The notes beneath the pieces were generated by a model. It did no database searches. It worked only from the letters and a program-made list of their open reading frames with translations, and was not told the origin of the DNA. DNA of 64,000 bases, from contig NC_016109.1 of NCBI RefSeq assembly GCF_000269985.1, forward strand, positions 496,001-560,000. Direction: 5' to 3'. Numbering within the stretch: position 1 is the stretch's first letter; each line of letters opens with the position of its first letter. Below, one piece after another: positions 50,145 to 60,600 of the stretch. Position numbers and translations under genes: made by a program. This DNA is from Kitasatospora setae KM-6054 (GTDB lineage: Bacteria; Actinomycetota; Actinomycetes; Streptomycetales; Streptomycetaceae).

Positions 50145-53100
50145 GTGGGGAAGAAGTCGCACACGGCACACCAGGACGCGATCTTCACCGCCACCGGCCC
50201 CGTTCTGCTCCGTACTCCCGCGCTGCCCCTCCCGCCACGCCATCGCCGCGCCGAACCCGCAGCATCAGCCAGCCCCGCCGGCTCTGCCGACTCTGCCCAC
50301 TGGGGAAGCCCGGGAGGCGATCCGCTCGGCGAGCAGATCGGTGAGTGCTTCGCCGACCGGCTCGTCGAGGCCGCCGCCGATCCGGTGCTGCGCGAGGCGA
50401 TCGAGATCTCCAGCCCTTCGCTGGCCGACCTGCTGGAGCGGGCCGTCCCGGCCGTGGCGGCTCCCGAGGACGGACCTCGCGCCGCCGAACTCCATCTCGC
50501 CGAGCTCCGCCCCGCCGCGCTGCGGCGGGCGGCCGAGGCGGTCGGGCGGTACCGGTTGCGGATGGCGACCCGGGCGACGCCCTTCGGGTTGATGGCCGCC
50601 GTCGGGACGGCCCGCTTCGGGGCTCGGGCCGAGGTTGGTTGGGAGGGCGGCGAGCGCCGCGCGTTCCGTCCGGACCTGGGCTGGTTGCTGCCGTTGTTGG
50701 ACCGGCTGCGCACCGATCCGCAGGTGCTGGGGTCGCTGCTGCTGGCCGTGGACCAGCAGGCCGTGCTGCGCGGGGACCGACTCGTCCTGCCGTACCTGCC
50801 CGACCGCTCGACCCTGCCGGAGAGCACGGCGGAGGCCGTTCCCGGCGCCGGCCGGCCGGTCGCCGAGCGGACTGTCCGCGCGACGCCCGTCGTGCGTGCC
50901 GTCGTCCGGTTGGCCGAACGGCCTGTGTCGCACGCCGAGTTGCTGGCGGGGTTGGCCGCCGGGTTCCCGACCGCGCCCGCCGAGGCGATCGCGGGGCTGG
51001 TCCGCACGCTGGTCGCGCAGGGGTTCCTGCTCACCGACCTGGTGCCGCCGCCGCACAGCACCGACCTGCTGGGGCACGTCCTGGAGCGGCTGCCCGGCGA
51101 GCACCCGGTACGCGGCGAACTGGCGGCGGTTCGCGGCCTGTTGGCGCGGGCGGCGGGGTTGCCGCGGGGGCGGGCCACCGGTGTGCTGCGGGAGGCTCGG
51201 CGGCGGATGCTCCGACTCGGGCCCGCCGAGCGGCCGTTGCACGCGGACCTCGCGCTGGTGGGCGGGGTGGTGCTGCCCGAGCAGGTGCGGGTCGAGGTCG
51301 AGCAGGCCGCCGGTGTGCTGTGGCGGCTCTCCCCGCCGGTCGGCGCGCCCGAACATCTGCGCTCCTACCACGCGGAGTTCGTCGAGCGGTACGGCATCGA
51401 CAGTCCCGTCCCACTGGCCGAACTGCTCGACGCCGACACCGGTCTCGGCCCGCCCGCCGGCTACCGCCGCCCGGTCGGCCCGCGCGGCGCGGCGAACCCG
51501 GAGCCCGCCCGTGCCCGGACCGAGCGGGAGGCCGCCCGGAACCGGGTGCTGGCCGAACTGGTCGCGGGCGCACTGGTCGACCGCGAGCCCGGCGGTCCGC
51601 TGCCGGAGGTGGTCCTCGACGACGAACTGTTGGACCGACTGGCCCCGTTGGCGGAGGAGAGCGAGGAACAGGAGAGTCAGGCGGGCAGCGCCGCCGAGAC
51701 TCCGCCCGCCTCGCTGGAGCTGTACGCCGAGCTCGCCGCCGACTCGCTCGCCGAGCTGGACGCCGGGCGGTTCCGCCTGGTGCTCTCCCCCACCGCCGGC
51801 AGCGACCGGGCCGGAGCCACCTTCGGCCGCTTCGCCTCCCACCTCGCCAACTCCGGCTCCAACTCCGGCTCCGGCTCCGGCTCCGGCGGCTCCGACCCCG
51901 ACAGCTACGGCAACGACAGCTACGGCGACGACAACAGCAACGGCGGCGGCAGGCTGCTCGCCGAGGCAGCCGGAGCACTGCCCGATGATGACGAAGTCCT
52001 GTACGCGCACCTGGAGTTCACCCCGTACCGCCCCCGGCACGCGAACATCGCGCTCACCCCGCGCTGGCTCGGCCACCGGGTCGTCGTCAGCGCCTTTCCC
52101 GACCCGAGCGGCCCGGCCGTCCTCGCGTTGGACGACCTGGTCGTCGTGGCCGATGCCGAGCGCCTCGGCGTGTACTCCCGCGAACTCGGCCGGGAGGTGC
52201 GGGCGGACGCGCACCACGCGCTCAACCTCCGTACGGGTGCGCCGAACGCGGCCCGGTTCCTGCAAGAAACGGCGCTCGGCGGCCACCGCCCCTGGCAGCC
52301 CTGGGACTGGGGTGCGGCGGCGAGTTCCCCCGTGCTGCCGAGGGTCCGCCGGGGGCGGGTCGTCCTGGCGCCCGCGTCCTGGCGGCTGACCGCTCCTGTG
52401 CCCGACTCGGCAGCGCCGTACGGGGATTGGGCCGACGGCCTGGCCCGCTGGCGTCGGCGGTGGGGCGTTCCCGCCGCCGTGCGGCTGCTCAGCGGGGACC
52501 AGCGGATCAGTCTCGACCTGGACGATCCGTGGCACCGCCGCCTGCTGTACGGGCAGTGCCGGGCCGACCGGCCCACCGTCCTGCAGGAGGACCTGGGCGC
52601 CGGTTCGTCCGGCGGCTGGCTGCCCGGTCCGGACGGCGCGCACGCCGCCGAGATCGTCGTCCCGCTGCGCCCGGCCGGCACCGGCCCCACCGCGAAGGCC
52701 ACCGCCGCGAAAGCCACCACCGCGCAGGCCAGCGCGCAGGCCACCGCGCGGACCGGCGTACCGGCCCGCCGGGTGCTGCCCGCGCCGCACCCCCGTACGG
52801 TCGAACTCCCGGGCGGGGAATGGCTGTTCGCCCGGATCGGGGCCGTCGAAACGAGGCACGACGAGATCCTCGCCGACCGGCTGCCCGAGCTGCTGGCCCG
52901 GGTTCCCGGGCAGGTGGACCGCTGGTTCTTCGTCCGCTACCGGGATCCGGCGCCGCACCTGCGGCTGCGCTTCCACGGCGAACCGTCCGCGCTGACAGGC
53001 GAGTTGCTGCCCGCGCTGCACGACTGGGCGCACGGGCTGCGCCGGTCCGGGCTGGCCGCCGACCTGCGGCTGGAGGGGTACGCGCCCGAGGCCGACCGGT

Positions 53101-53696
53101 ACGGCGGACCGGAGGTGCTGGCCGACGCGGAGCGGGTCTTCCACGCCGACAGCCTGGTTGCGCTGGCCGCGCTGCGGCTGGTCCGGACGGCCCGGGGTAC
53201 GCCCGGTGAGCTGCTCGCCGCCGCCAACCTGACCGCCACCGCCCGGGACTTCCTGGCCGCCCGTCCCGTCCCGGTGCCGGTCGGGCCGTGGGTCGCCGCG
53301 ACCTATCCCAAGTCCGAGGCGCACCAACGGATTTTCCGCACCCAGCGGGCCGCCGCACTGCGCGCCATCGGCCCGGACGGCCCCGCCGCGCCCGCCGGCG
53401 GTCTGCTACCTGCCGACGCCGCCCTCGCCGGGGCGTGGCGGCTCCGCGCCGAGCGGCTCGCCGCGTACGCGCCCCGGCTCGCCGGCCCCGTCGCGGGGCC
53501 CGCGCTCGCCTCGCTCCTGCACATGGGCCACAACCGGCTGATCGGCATCGACCGGGAGGCCGAGCGCCGCGCCTACGCCCTCGCCCGCGGCGCCCTCGAA
53601 GCCCACCGGGCCCGCCATCGCACCACGACCACCACCACCACCACCGCACCGGCCCCCACCGCACCGGCCCCTGTCACCCCGGACGAGGAGCGATGA
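50145..53696 (+). CDS. Full-length LanB lantibiotic dehydratase
   Basis: Class I dehydratase that uses glutamyl-tRNA to glutamylate and eliminate Ser/Thr of the precursor. The 1183-residue protein has the Lant_dehydr_N/C regions (AVGRYRLRMATRATPFGLMA; YRPRHANIALTPRWLGHRVV; LNLRTGAPNAARFL) and a C-terminal SpaB_C elimination domain from about residue 890 (WLFARIG...DRWFFVRYRDPAPHLRLRF). Low-complexity inserts at about 565-602 (SGSGSGSGG, Asp/Asn/Tyr-rich), about 845-868 (AKATAAKATT) and the Thr-rich tail make it longer than NisB-type enzymes. GTG at 50145 after GGGGAG. Overlaps lanC by ATGA. Confidence 0.9.
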   Translation: MGKKSHTAHQDAIFTATGPVLLRTPALPLPPRHRRAEPAASASPAGSADSAHWGSPGGDPLGEQIGECFADRLVEAAADPVLREAIEISSPSLADLLERAVPAVAAPEDGPRAAELHLAELRPAALRRAAEAVGRYRLRMATRATPFGLMAAVGTARFGARAEVGWEGGERRAFRPDLGWLLPLLDRLRTDPQVLGSLLLAVDQQAVLRGDRLVLPYLPDRSTLPESTAEAVPGAGRPVAERTVRATPVVRAVVRLAERPVSHAELLAGLAAGFPTAPAEAIAGLVRTLVAQGFLLTDLVPPPHSTDLLGHVLERLPGEHPVRGELAAVRGLLARAAGLPRGRATGVLREARRRMLRLGPAERPLHADLALVGGVVLPEQVRVEVEQAAGVLWRLSPPVGAPEHLRSYHAEFVERYGIDSPVPLAELLDADTGLGPPAGYRRPVGPRGAANPEPARARTEREAARNRVLAELVAGALVDREPGGPLPEVVLDDELLDRLAPLAEESEEQESQAGSAAETPPASLELYAELAADSLAELDAGRFRLVLSPTAGSDRAGATFGRFASHLANSGSNSGSGSGSGGSDPDSYGNDSYGDDNSNGGGRLLAEAAGALPDDDEVLYAHLEFTPYRPRHANIALTPRWLGHRVVVSAFPDPSGPAVLALDDLVVVADAERLGVYSRELGREVRADAHHALNLRTGAPNAARFLQETALGGHRPWQPWDWGAAASSPVLPRVRRGRVVLAPASWRLTAPVPDSAAPYGDWADGLARWRRRWGVPAAVRLLSGDQRISLDLDDPWHRRLLYGQCRADRPTVLQEDLGAGSSGGWLPGPDGAHAAEIVVPLRPAGTGPTAKATAAKATTAQASAQATARTGVPARRVLPAPHPRTVELPGGEWLFARIGAVETRHDEILADRLPELLARVPGQVDRWFFVRYRDPAPHLRLRFHGEPSALTGELLPALHDWAHGLRRSGLAADLRLEGYAPEADRYGGPEVLADAERVFHADSLVALAALRLVRTARGTPGELLAAANLTATARDFLAARPVPVPVGPWVAATYPKSEAHQRIFRTQRAAALRAIGPDGPAAPAGGLLPADAALAGAWRLRAERLAAYAPRLAGPVAGPALASLLHMGHNRLIGIDREAERRAYALARGALEAHRARHRTTTTTTTTAPAPTAPAPVTPDEER

Positions 53697-54928
53697 CGCC
53701 CACCGAAGCGCTGCAGGCGGTCACCGCCCGACTGTCCCGCCCCGACGCCACCGCGACCACCGCCGACAGCGCCGGACTCGGGACCGGGCGCAGCGGCGCG
53801 GCGCTCGCCCTCGCCGTGCTGGCGGGGCCGGACCAGGAGGTGCGCCGGGCCGCGCACGGGCACCTCGCGGCGGCGGTGCGGGCGCCGGGCGCGATGCGGG
53901 GCGGTGGGCTCTACTCGGGCGCCGCCGCGGTGCTGTTCGCCGCCCGGGTGATGGCCCGGGGGCCGGGCGAGTACCGAGGTCTGGTGGACACCCTGACGCC
54001 CCGGGTCGCGGAGTCCGCCGCCGGACGGGCGGCCGCGCTGCGGGCCGACCTGGCGGCGGGGGCGGGGCTGCGGGCGCACACCTTCGACGCCGTCTCGGGC
54101 GCGGCCGGTCTGGGCCGGCTGCTGCTGGAGCTGGCGCCGGACGGCCCCGGCACGGCCGAGGTGCTGTCCGCGCTGGTCGAACTCGCCGCCCCGACGGACG
54201 GACCGCTGCCCCGCTGGTGGACCGCGGCCGCCCCCGACCCCGAGCCCGTGCCGGCTCCCGAACCCGTGCCGGCCCCCGGGCCCGGAGGTGGCCCGACACG
54301 CTCCCGGGGTCACCTCAACTTCGGTCTGGCGCACGGGATTCCGGGCCCGCTGGCGCTGCTCTCGCTGGCCGGGGCACGGAATGTCCGGGTGCCCGGTCAG
54401 GACGAGGCGGTCGAGGCGCTCGCGGATCGGCTCATCGCCCATCAACTGCCTTCCGGTGGCTGGCCGTTGACGCTGAGCATCGAGCAGGCGGAACGGAGAG
54501 CCGTACCGGCCGACCCGCCGGTCCGGGCGGCCTGGTGCTACGGCACGCCCGGTGCGGCGCGGGCACTGTTCCTGGCCGGACGGGCGCTGGGCCGCGCCGA
54601 CTGGCAGCAGGCCGCCGTCGCCGCACTCGACAACGCCCTGGCGGACAGCGGTAGTTGGAACCTGAACGGCCCGGGCCTCTGCCACGGCACCGGCGGCCTG
54701 CTGCGGATCGTCCAGCGGATGGCCGCGGACTCCGGCTCCGCCGCCCTGGCCGCCCGGCTGCCCGCCCTCGCCACGGCGACCGCCCGGGACCTCACCGCCG
54801 CCCTGGCCGCCGACGCCCCGGCCACCCTCCTGGAGGGCACCGCCGGCGCGGCCCTGGCGCTGCACGGCCACCTCAACTCCCCTGCGGGGGAAGGGACCGA
54901 CTGGGACGCCTGCCTGCTCCTGAGCTGA
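53693..54928 (+). CDS. LanC lanthionine cyclase
   Basis: Zinc enzyme that adds Cys thiols to dehydro residues to close the rings. The 411-residue protein has the zinc ligands Cys282 (AWCYGTPG) and Cys330-His331 (GLCHGTGG), and the catalytic-region His214 (NFGLAHGIPG). A Pro/Glu-rich linker (PEPVPAPEPVPAPG) interrupts the barrel near 185-200. Start ATG at 53693 overlaps the LanB stop (ATGA), indicating coupling. The operon ends here: no export ATPase, protease or regulator follows. Confidence 0.9.
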   Translation: MTPTEALQAVTARLSRPDATATTADSAGLGTGRSGAALALAVLAGPDQEVRRAAHGHLAAAVRAPGAMRGGGLYSGAAAVLFAARVMARGPGEYRGLVDTLTPRVAESAAGRAAALRADLAAGAGLRAHTFDAVSGAAGLGRLLLELAPDGPGTAEVLSALVELAAPTDGPLPRWWTAAAPDPEPVPAPEPVPAPGPGGGPTRSRGHLNFGLAHGIPGPLALLSLAGARNVRVPGQDEAVEALADRLIAHQLPSGGWPLTLSIEQAERRAVPADPPVRAAWCYGTPGAARALFLAGRALGRADWQQAAVAALDNALADSGSWNLNGPGLCHGTGGLLRIVQRMAADSGSAALAARLPALATATARDLTAALAADAPATLLEGTAGAALALHGHLNSPAGEGTDWDACLLLS

Positions 54929-55255
54929 GTCCGCCGACGCCCCGGGGCCGCCACCGGCCTCTCCTGTCCTGCCGGAAGGCGGAAACCTCAGGGCTTCGGT
55001 CCCCCGGGAAGGGCAGGAACTTTCGCGGCCGCCGAAGAGCGCCACCCTTACGCTTCCCCTCATCCGCAGGGTGACCGCGCGCTCCACCGGCCACCTCCCG
55101 CGGCACAGCGATCAAGTCGCTTGCACCACAGGCGAGTCCACCTTCCCTCCGGAGCCGGAACGCCGCTCGAACCCGGGGCGCGCGGTTTCAAGGCGTGCGG
55201 GGGCCGGGTCGGCGGGCGGCGCGGAAGCGGCCCGCCGGAACGCGCGGCTCCCCGG
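54929..55255. other. Convergent intergenic region after lanC
   Basis: No gene and no second precursor peptide found. TCCTGCC (about 54969) can pair with GGCAGGA (about 55014) across a 40-base loop; the hairpin is weak. Confidence 0.4.
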
Positions 55256-56044
55256 TCACTCCTCGATCCGGACCAGGGCGAGGGTGACGTTGTCCGGGCC
55301 GCCGGCCCGGATCGCGGCCCGCCAGAGGTCGACCAGGGCGCGCTGGTCGTCGCCCTGTGCGTCGCCGTCGGCCTCGGCGTCGGCCTCGGTGAGCAGGGCG
55401 GCCAGTTCCTCGGGGGCGACCGGGTCGGTGAGGCCGTCGGTGCACAGCAGGTAGCGGGCGCCGGGTTCGGCGGGCAGCCGGACGAGGTGCGGCCGGAAGT
55501 CCTCCGGGGCGGTGGCGCCGCCCACCGTCTGGGTGATCAGGTGGCTGGTGCGCCGGCCGGGGGCGGGCGGCGGGCTGTCGTCGGTGCTGAGCAGGCGCAG
55601 TCCGACGCCGTCGCCGCGGTCCGGGGTGATCGCGTAGACCTGGCTGTCGCCGACGTTGAACACGGTGACGTGCCCGTCCGCGAAGACCGCCCCGGCGACG
55701 GTGGTCGCCATGCCGGCCAGTGCGGGGTCGGCCTCGGACGCCTCCCGCAGGGCGGCGTGGCAGGCGTGCAGTTCGTCGGTGACGTCCTGTTCGCCGCGCA
55801 GGTGCGGCCCGGCCGCGGCGAGGTGGCGGACCGTGAGCGCGGAGGCGACGTCCCCCGCCGGGTGCCCGCCGAGGCCGTCCGCGACGGCGACCACCACCGG
55901 GGTCTCCCCGTACGGGAAGACCAGGCTCTGCGGGCTGTCGGTCGAGGTGGCGCACAGCGTCCACGGTCCGAGGACGAGGCTGTCCTCGTTGTGGTCGCGG
56001 ACCACTCCGTCATGGCTGAGCGCACTGACGACGACGTACGGCAA
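55256..56044 (-). CDS. PP2C-family protein phosphatase
   Basis: A 262-residue metal-dependent Ser/Thr phosphatase. Motifs: VRDHNEDSL (first metal Asp region), AVADGLGGHPAGDVAS, GMATTVAGAVF, VFNVGDSQVYAI and CTDGLTDPV, and the last Asp in GGPDNVTLALV. Counterpart to Hanks kinases such as the one at 29.4 kb. Start TTG at 56044 after AGGGAAG. No membrane segment, so it is soluble. Confidence 0.9.
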   Translation of the reverse strand: MPYVVVSALSHDGVVRDHNEDSLVLGPWTLCATSTDSPQSLVFPYGETPVVVAVADGLGGHPAGDVASALTVRHLAAAGPHLRGEQDVTDELHACHAALREASEADPALAGMATTVAGAVFADGHVTVFNVGDSQVYAITPDRGDGVGLRLLSTDDSPPPAPGRRTSHLITQTVGGATAPEDFRPHLVRLPAEPGARYLLCTDGLTDPVAPEELAALLTEADAEADGDAQGDDQRALVDLWRAAIRAGGPDNVTLALVRIEE

Positions 56045-56119
56045 CTTCCCTGCCCTTCACCGAGCCCCCGTGCGAGATCTGTCGCCGCCATTCTCCTCAC
56101 CCCGCCGCCCGGGCGTGTC

Positions 56120-56153
56120 GCGGGGCCCCGGCGGCGTACCGCCGGGGCCCCGC
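56120..56153. terminator. Terminator hairpin, 15-bp perfect stem
   Basis: GCGGGGCCCCGGCGG, loop CGTA, CCGCCGGGGCCCCGC, 12 bases after the csbD stop (minus strand) and before the phosphatase gene. Confidence 0.8.
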
Positions 56154-56164
56154 GGGGGAGGTGC

Positions 56165-56338
56165 TCAGTGCTTGAAGGCGTCCTTGGCCTTCTCGCCGGC
56201 CTGCTTGAGGTCGCCCTTGGCCTGCTCGGCCTTGCCCTCGGCCTCCATCCGCTCGTTGCCGACCGCCTTGCCGGCGGCCTCCTTCGCGGCGCCCTTGGCC
56301 TTCTCGGCGGCGTTCTGGATCTTGTCGCCCGTGCTCAT
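56165..56338 (-). CDS. CsbD-family stress protein
   Basis: A 57-residue, highly charged helical protein starting MSTGDKIQNAAEKAKGAAKE and repeating KAxxAKGD-like units (EGKAEQAKGDLKQAGEKAKD). CsbD proteins are general-stress proteins of unknown action, often under alternative sigma factor control. ATG at 56338 follows GGGAGG. Position beside an RsbW-like kinase, a STAS protein and SpoIIE-type phosphatase fits the stress regulon. Confidence 0.9.
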   Translation of the reverse strand: MSTGDKIQNAAEKAKGAAKEAAGKAVGNERMEAEGKAEQAKGDLKQAGEKAKDAFKH

Positions 56339-56428
56339 GGTGGCCTCCCGACCGTCGGTTCCGACACTGTCGACGTGCCGTATGCCCCGGTTCGCCGGAA
56401 AGATGCACCCGTTTCGGGGGCGTTCTCC

Positions 56429-56857
56429 CTACAGCGCGAAGGTGACCCGGATGCGCTTGCCGCCGACGGGCAGCGCTTCGACGTGGCAGCTGTCGGTGAG
56501 GGCCTGGACGATGGCCCAGCCGCGGCCGCCGGCGGCGGCCGGGTCGCGGTCGTGCAGGGGTTGGGCGACCGGGTGGCGGTCGTCGGCGTCCTCGACCTCG
56601 ACGACCAGCCTGGTCCCGCCGGGGCCGATCCGGGCGACGAAGCCGGTCAGGCCGCCGCCGTGGTGCACGGCGTTGGCGACGAGCTCGGTCACCGCGAGGT
56701 GCGCGTCGGCGAGCACCCGGCCGCCGGGGTGCCCGGCGGCCTCCAGCAGCCGGGTGAGGGCGGCGCGGGCCTGGCCCGCCGTCCGCACGGACGGGGGCGG
56801 CTGCCCTCCCGGGACGGCGGCCTCCGGGAGCGGCGGCCGTGCGTCGTGGTGGGGCAT
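56429..56857 (-). CDS. RsbW-like anti-sigma factor kinase (HATPase_c_2)
   Basis: A 142-residue GHKL ATPase of the anti-sigma/serine-kinase type. N box ADAHLAVTELVANAVHHGGG, followed by VVEVEDADDRHP (D box) and GGRGWAIVQALTDS (G box), as in RsbW/SpoIIAB and their streptomycete relatives. ATG at 56857. Would hold a sigma factor or a STAS protein; the STAS gene 161 bases upstream is the obvious partner. Confidence 0.9.
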   Translation of the reverse strand: MPHHDARPPLPEAAVPGGQPPPSVRTAGQARAALTRLLEAAGHPGGRVLADAHLAVTELVANAVHHGGGLTGFVARIGPGGTRLVVEVEDADDRHPVAQPLHDRDPAAAGGRGWAIVQALTDSCHVEALPVGGKRIRVTFAL

Positions 56858-57018
56858 GAACGACCTCGAATCGTCTTCGGCACCGGGTGTGCCGGCTGGC
56901 GAGGCCGGACGTGCGGCGGGATCGGGTGACGTGTGCCCCGAGGGGGCCGGATGATGCGGCCGGGACGGCGCGCGGTGGGACGGAACCGGAGTGGCGACGG
57001 AACCGGAGTGGCGCGCGG

Positions 57019-57390
57019 TCAGGCGGAATCGGGGCGGCGCGCGGCTCCGGCGGCGGCCCGGGCCTGCGGGAGGGTGTCGGCGACGGTGAAGTACCCGTCG
57101 GTGGCGGTGATCTCCAGCAGGCGCCGGAGCGCGGGCCCGAGCGGTCCGAGCAGGACCAGGGCGCCGCCGGCCTCCTCCGCGCGCTGCTGGGCCAGTACCA
57201 GGGTCCGCAGGGCGGAGGAGTCGGCGAAGGTGACCGCCGAGACGTCGAGGACGAGGAGGCCGGCGCTGCGGGCGGCGGCGGCCTCCACCTCGGCGGCGAC
57301 TTCGCGCTCGTTGTCGTGGTCGAGGTCTCCGCGCAGGTGCAGCACCGTCGGCTCGGGTGTCCCCGGGGTGTGGTCGGTCATGGCGGCCAT
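57019..57390 (-). CDS. STAS-domain anti-anti-sigma factor
   Basis: A 123-residue STAS protein. It reads VLHLRGDLDHDNEREVAAEV, then LLVLDVSAVTFADSSALRTL, where the Ser after AD is the regulatory phosphorylation site typical of SpoIIAA/RsbV, and VLLGPLGPALRRLLEI. Start is ATG at 57390 or 57381. Same direction as the RsbW-like gene downstream; the pair with the SpoIIE phosphatase opposite forms a partner-switching module. Confidence 0.85.
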   Translation of the reverse strand: MAAMTDHTPGTPEPTVLHLRGDLDHDNEREVAAEVEAAAARSAGLLVLDVSAVTFADSSALRTLVLAQQRAEEAGGALVLLGPLGPALRRLLEITATDGYFTVADTLPQARAAAGAARRPDSA

Positions 57391-57610
57391 GGTAAGCCGC
57401 GTCCGGCGGCTCCCGGTCGGCCCGGGTCCCCGTGGTCCTCCCGGGCGGGGAGCCGACGGGGAGCGGGCGGGGGGCGGGCGGCCGCCGGGAGGGTCGGGCG
57501 GGTTGCCCGGGCGGGGAGCGGGCAGCCGCAGGAGCCGGGGCGCGTACCCGGCACAATGGACGGCGGTACCGCGGTGGGCGGGGCCGAGGTCGGGCGGAGG
57601 GAGGGACCCG

Positions 57611-60600
57611 TTGGCGCGGGAGCGGTCGCGGGAGGTGTTCGGCGCCGATCCGGTGGTGGGCGCCGACCTGGCGCGGGTGGACTGGGCGGCGACGCCGCTG
57701 GGCGACCCGGCGCGCTGGCCGCAGAGCCTGCGTTCGGCGGTGGACACGATGCTGTCCTCGCGGTTCTCGATGTGGATGGCCTGGGGCCCGGAGCTGACGT
57801 TCCTCTGCAACGGCGCGTACCGGCGCGACACACTGGGCGGCAAGTACCCGTGGGCGCTGGGCCGCCCGTTCCGGGAGGTGTGGGCGGAGGTCTGGGCGGA
57901 CGCCCGGCCGCGGATCGAGCACGTGCTGACCGAGGGCGAGGCGACCTGGGACGAGGCGCTGCTGCTGTACCTGGAGCGGTCCGGCTACCCCGAGGAGACC
58001 TACCACACCTTCTCCTACAGCCCGTTGCGCGACGAGGCGGACGAGGTGGCGGGCGTGCTGTGCGTGGTCAGCGAGGACACCCAGCGGGTCGTCGCGGAGC
58101 GCCGGCTGGCGACGCTGCGCGACCTGGGGTCCGACCCGGGGGCGGTGCGCACCGAGGACGAGTTCCTGGCGTTCGGCGCCGGGCAGCTCGCCCGCAACCC
58201 GCACGACCTGCCCTTCACCCTGGTCTACCTGTTCGACGAGCGGGGCGGCGCCCGGCTGGCCGCGGCCTCCGGCGTGCCGGACGGGCACCCGGCCGCGCCC
58301 GCGCTGATCGGGCCCGGCCAGGAGGGGCCGTGGCCGGTCGCGGCGGTCCGCGGCGGCGCGCCCGCCTCCGTGGCGCTGCCGGCCCGGGGCGCGTTCGCCG
58401 ACCTGCCGCGCGGGGCCTGGGAGGTGCCGCCCCGGCAGGCCCGGGTGGTGCCGCTGAACGGTCCGGACGGCGGCGGGCCGAGCGGGTTCCTGGTCGTCGG
58501 CCTCAACCCGCACCGCCCGCCGGACGACGGCTGCCTCGACTTCGTCGGCCTGGTCGCGGACCGGCTGGCGGCGGGGGTCGCCAGCGCCCGCGGGCACGAG
58601 GCACAGCGGCGGCGGGCGGAGCAGCTGGCCGAGCTGGACCGGGCGAAGACCGTGTTCTTCTCGAACATCAGCCACGAGCTGCGCACCCCGCTGACGCTGA
58701 TCGCCGGCCCGGCCGAGGACCTGCGGCGACGGCTCGCGGACGCCGACCCGGACGTCCGGGAGGACGCGGAGACCATCCACCGCAACGCGCTGCGGCTGGG
58801 CCGGCTGGTGGACACCCTGCTGGACTTCTCCCGGATCGAGGCGGGCCGGATGCGGGCCCGGCCCCGGCCGGTGGACCTGGCGGCGGTCACCGCCGAGCTG
58901 GCGGCCGTGTTCCGTCCGGCGGTCCAGCGGGCCGGGCTGACCTTGGAGATCGACTGCCCGCCGCTGAGCGCCCCGGTCGCGGTGGACCCGGGGCTGTGGG
59001 AGAAGGTGGTCTTCAACCTGCTGGGCAACGCCCTGAAGTTCACCCCCGAGGGGACGGTGCGGGTGCGGGTGCGCGAGCGGGACGGGCGGGCCCTGGTCAG
59101 TGTCGAGGACACCGGGATCGGGGTCCCGGCCGCGGAGCTGCCGCGACTGTTCGACCGCTTCCACCGGGTCGAGGACGCCCGGGCGCGCTCGCACGAGGGC
59201 AGCGGGATCGGCCTGGCCCTGGCCAAGGAACTCGTCGAGCTGCACGACGGGACGATCACCGCCGCCTCCACCGCGGGCAGCGGCACCACCTTCACCGTCG
59301 ACCTGCCGCTGGCCGTCGGCCACTCCCCCGCCCCGGCGGAGCGCCCGGCCGCCGAGGCGGAGGCGTTCCTCCAGGAGGCCCTGCGCTGGGACGTCCTCCC
59401 GGACGAGCCCGGCACCGAGCCCGCGACGGCACCCGCGACGGACCCCGCGCCCGGCACGGCCGCGCACGTCCTGGTCGTCGACGACAACGCCGACATGCGC
59501 GACTACCTGGCCCGGGTCCTGCGCGGCGCGGGCCACCGGGTCACCGCGGTCGGCGACGGCGGCCGGGCGCTGGCCGTCCTGCGCGCGGCACCGCCCGGGT
59601 CGCCGCCCGGGTCGGGGGCGGGGTCGCCGCCCGAGCTGGTGATCAGCGACGTGATGATGCCCGGCGTGGACGGCCTGCAACTGGTCGCGGCGCTGCGCGC
59701 CGATCCGCGCACGGCGGCCCTGCCGGTGCTGCTGCTCTCGGCGCGGGCCGGGCGGGACGACGCCGTGGACGGTTTCGAGTCGGGGGCGGACGACTACCTG
59801 GTGAAGCCCTTCGCCACCGCCGACCTGCTGGTCCGGGTGCGCGCGGCGCTGCGGCTGGCGCGGCTGCGCGAGCGGCACTCGCGCTGGCAGGAGGCGCTGG
59901 TGGACTCGCTGCAGGACGCCTTCTTCGTCTGCGACGAGGACGGCGCGGTGGTCCGGGTCAACGCGGCGTTCGGCGCCGTGCTGGGCTACGGCCCGGAGGG
60001 GGTGCCCTACCCGGTGCCGCACCCGTGGTGGCCGGATCCGGCGGCCGACCCGGAGGGCCGGCGGCGGGCGACCGAGGCGCTGGCCGGCGCGCAGGAGAGC
60101 GGGCGCGGCAGCGCCACCGTGCCGGCCGTGCACCGGGACGGCCACCGGGTGTGGACGCACTCGACCTTCAACCGGGTGACGGACCCGGCGACCGGGCGCG
60201 CCGTCACGGTGGGCACCTTCCGGGACGTCACGACCGAGTACTACGCCGTCCAGCGGGAGAGCGCCATGGCGGCGCTGACCGACTGCCTGGCTCGGGCGGC
60301 CGGGGCCGAGGAGGCGCTGGCCGGCGCGCTGGCGGAGCTGCGCGGGCTGTGGCGGGCCGACCGGGTGCTGGCGGTGCGCTTCGACCGGGGTGGCGGTCGA
60401 CCCCGGCTGGTGGCCGCCGGACCGGGGCCGGACTGGGCGGGGTTGCCGGAGGAGCAGCGGGCGGCGCTGGCCGCGCTGGCCGACGCGCCGGCGCTCACTC
60501 CCGTCCCGGGGCCGTCGTGGACCGGTGTCCGGCTGGAGCACCCGGACGGGCCGCTGGCCCTGGCGGTGGAGCTGGGCGGGCACCGGCCGTTCACCCGGGA

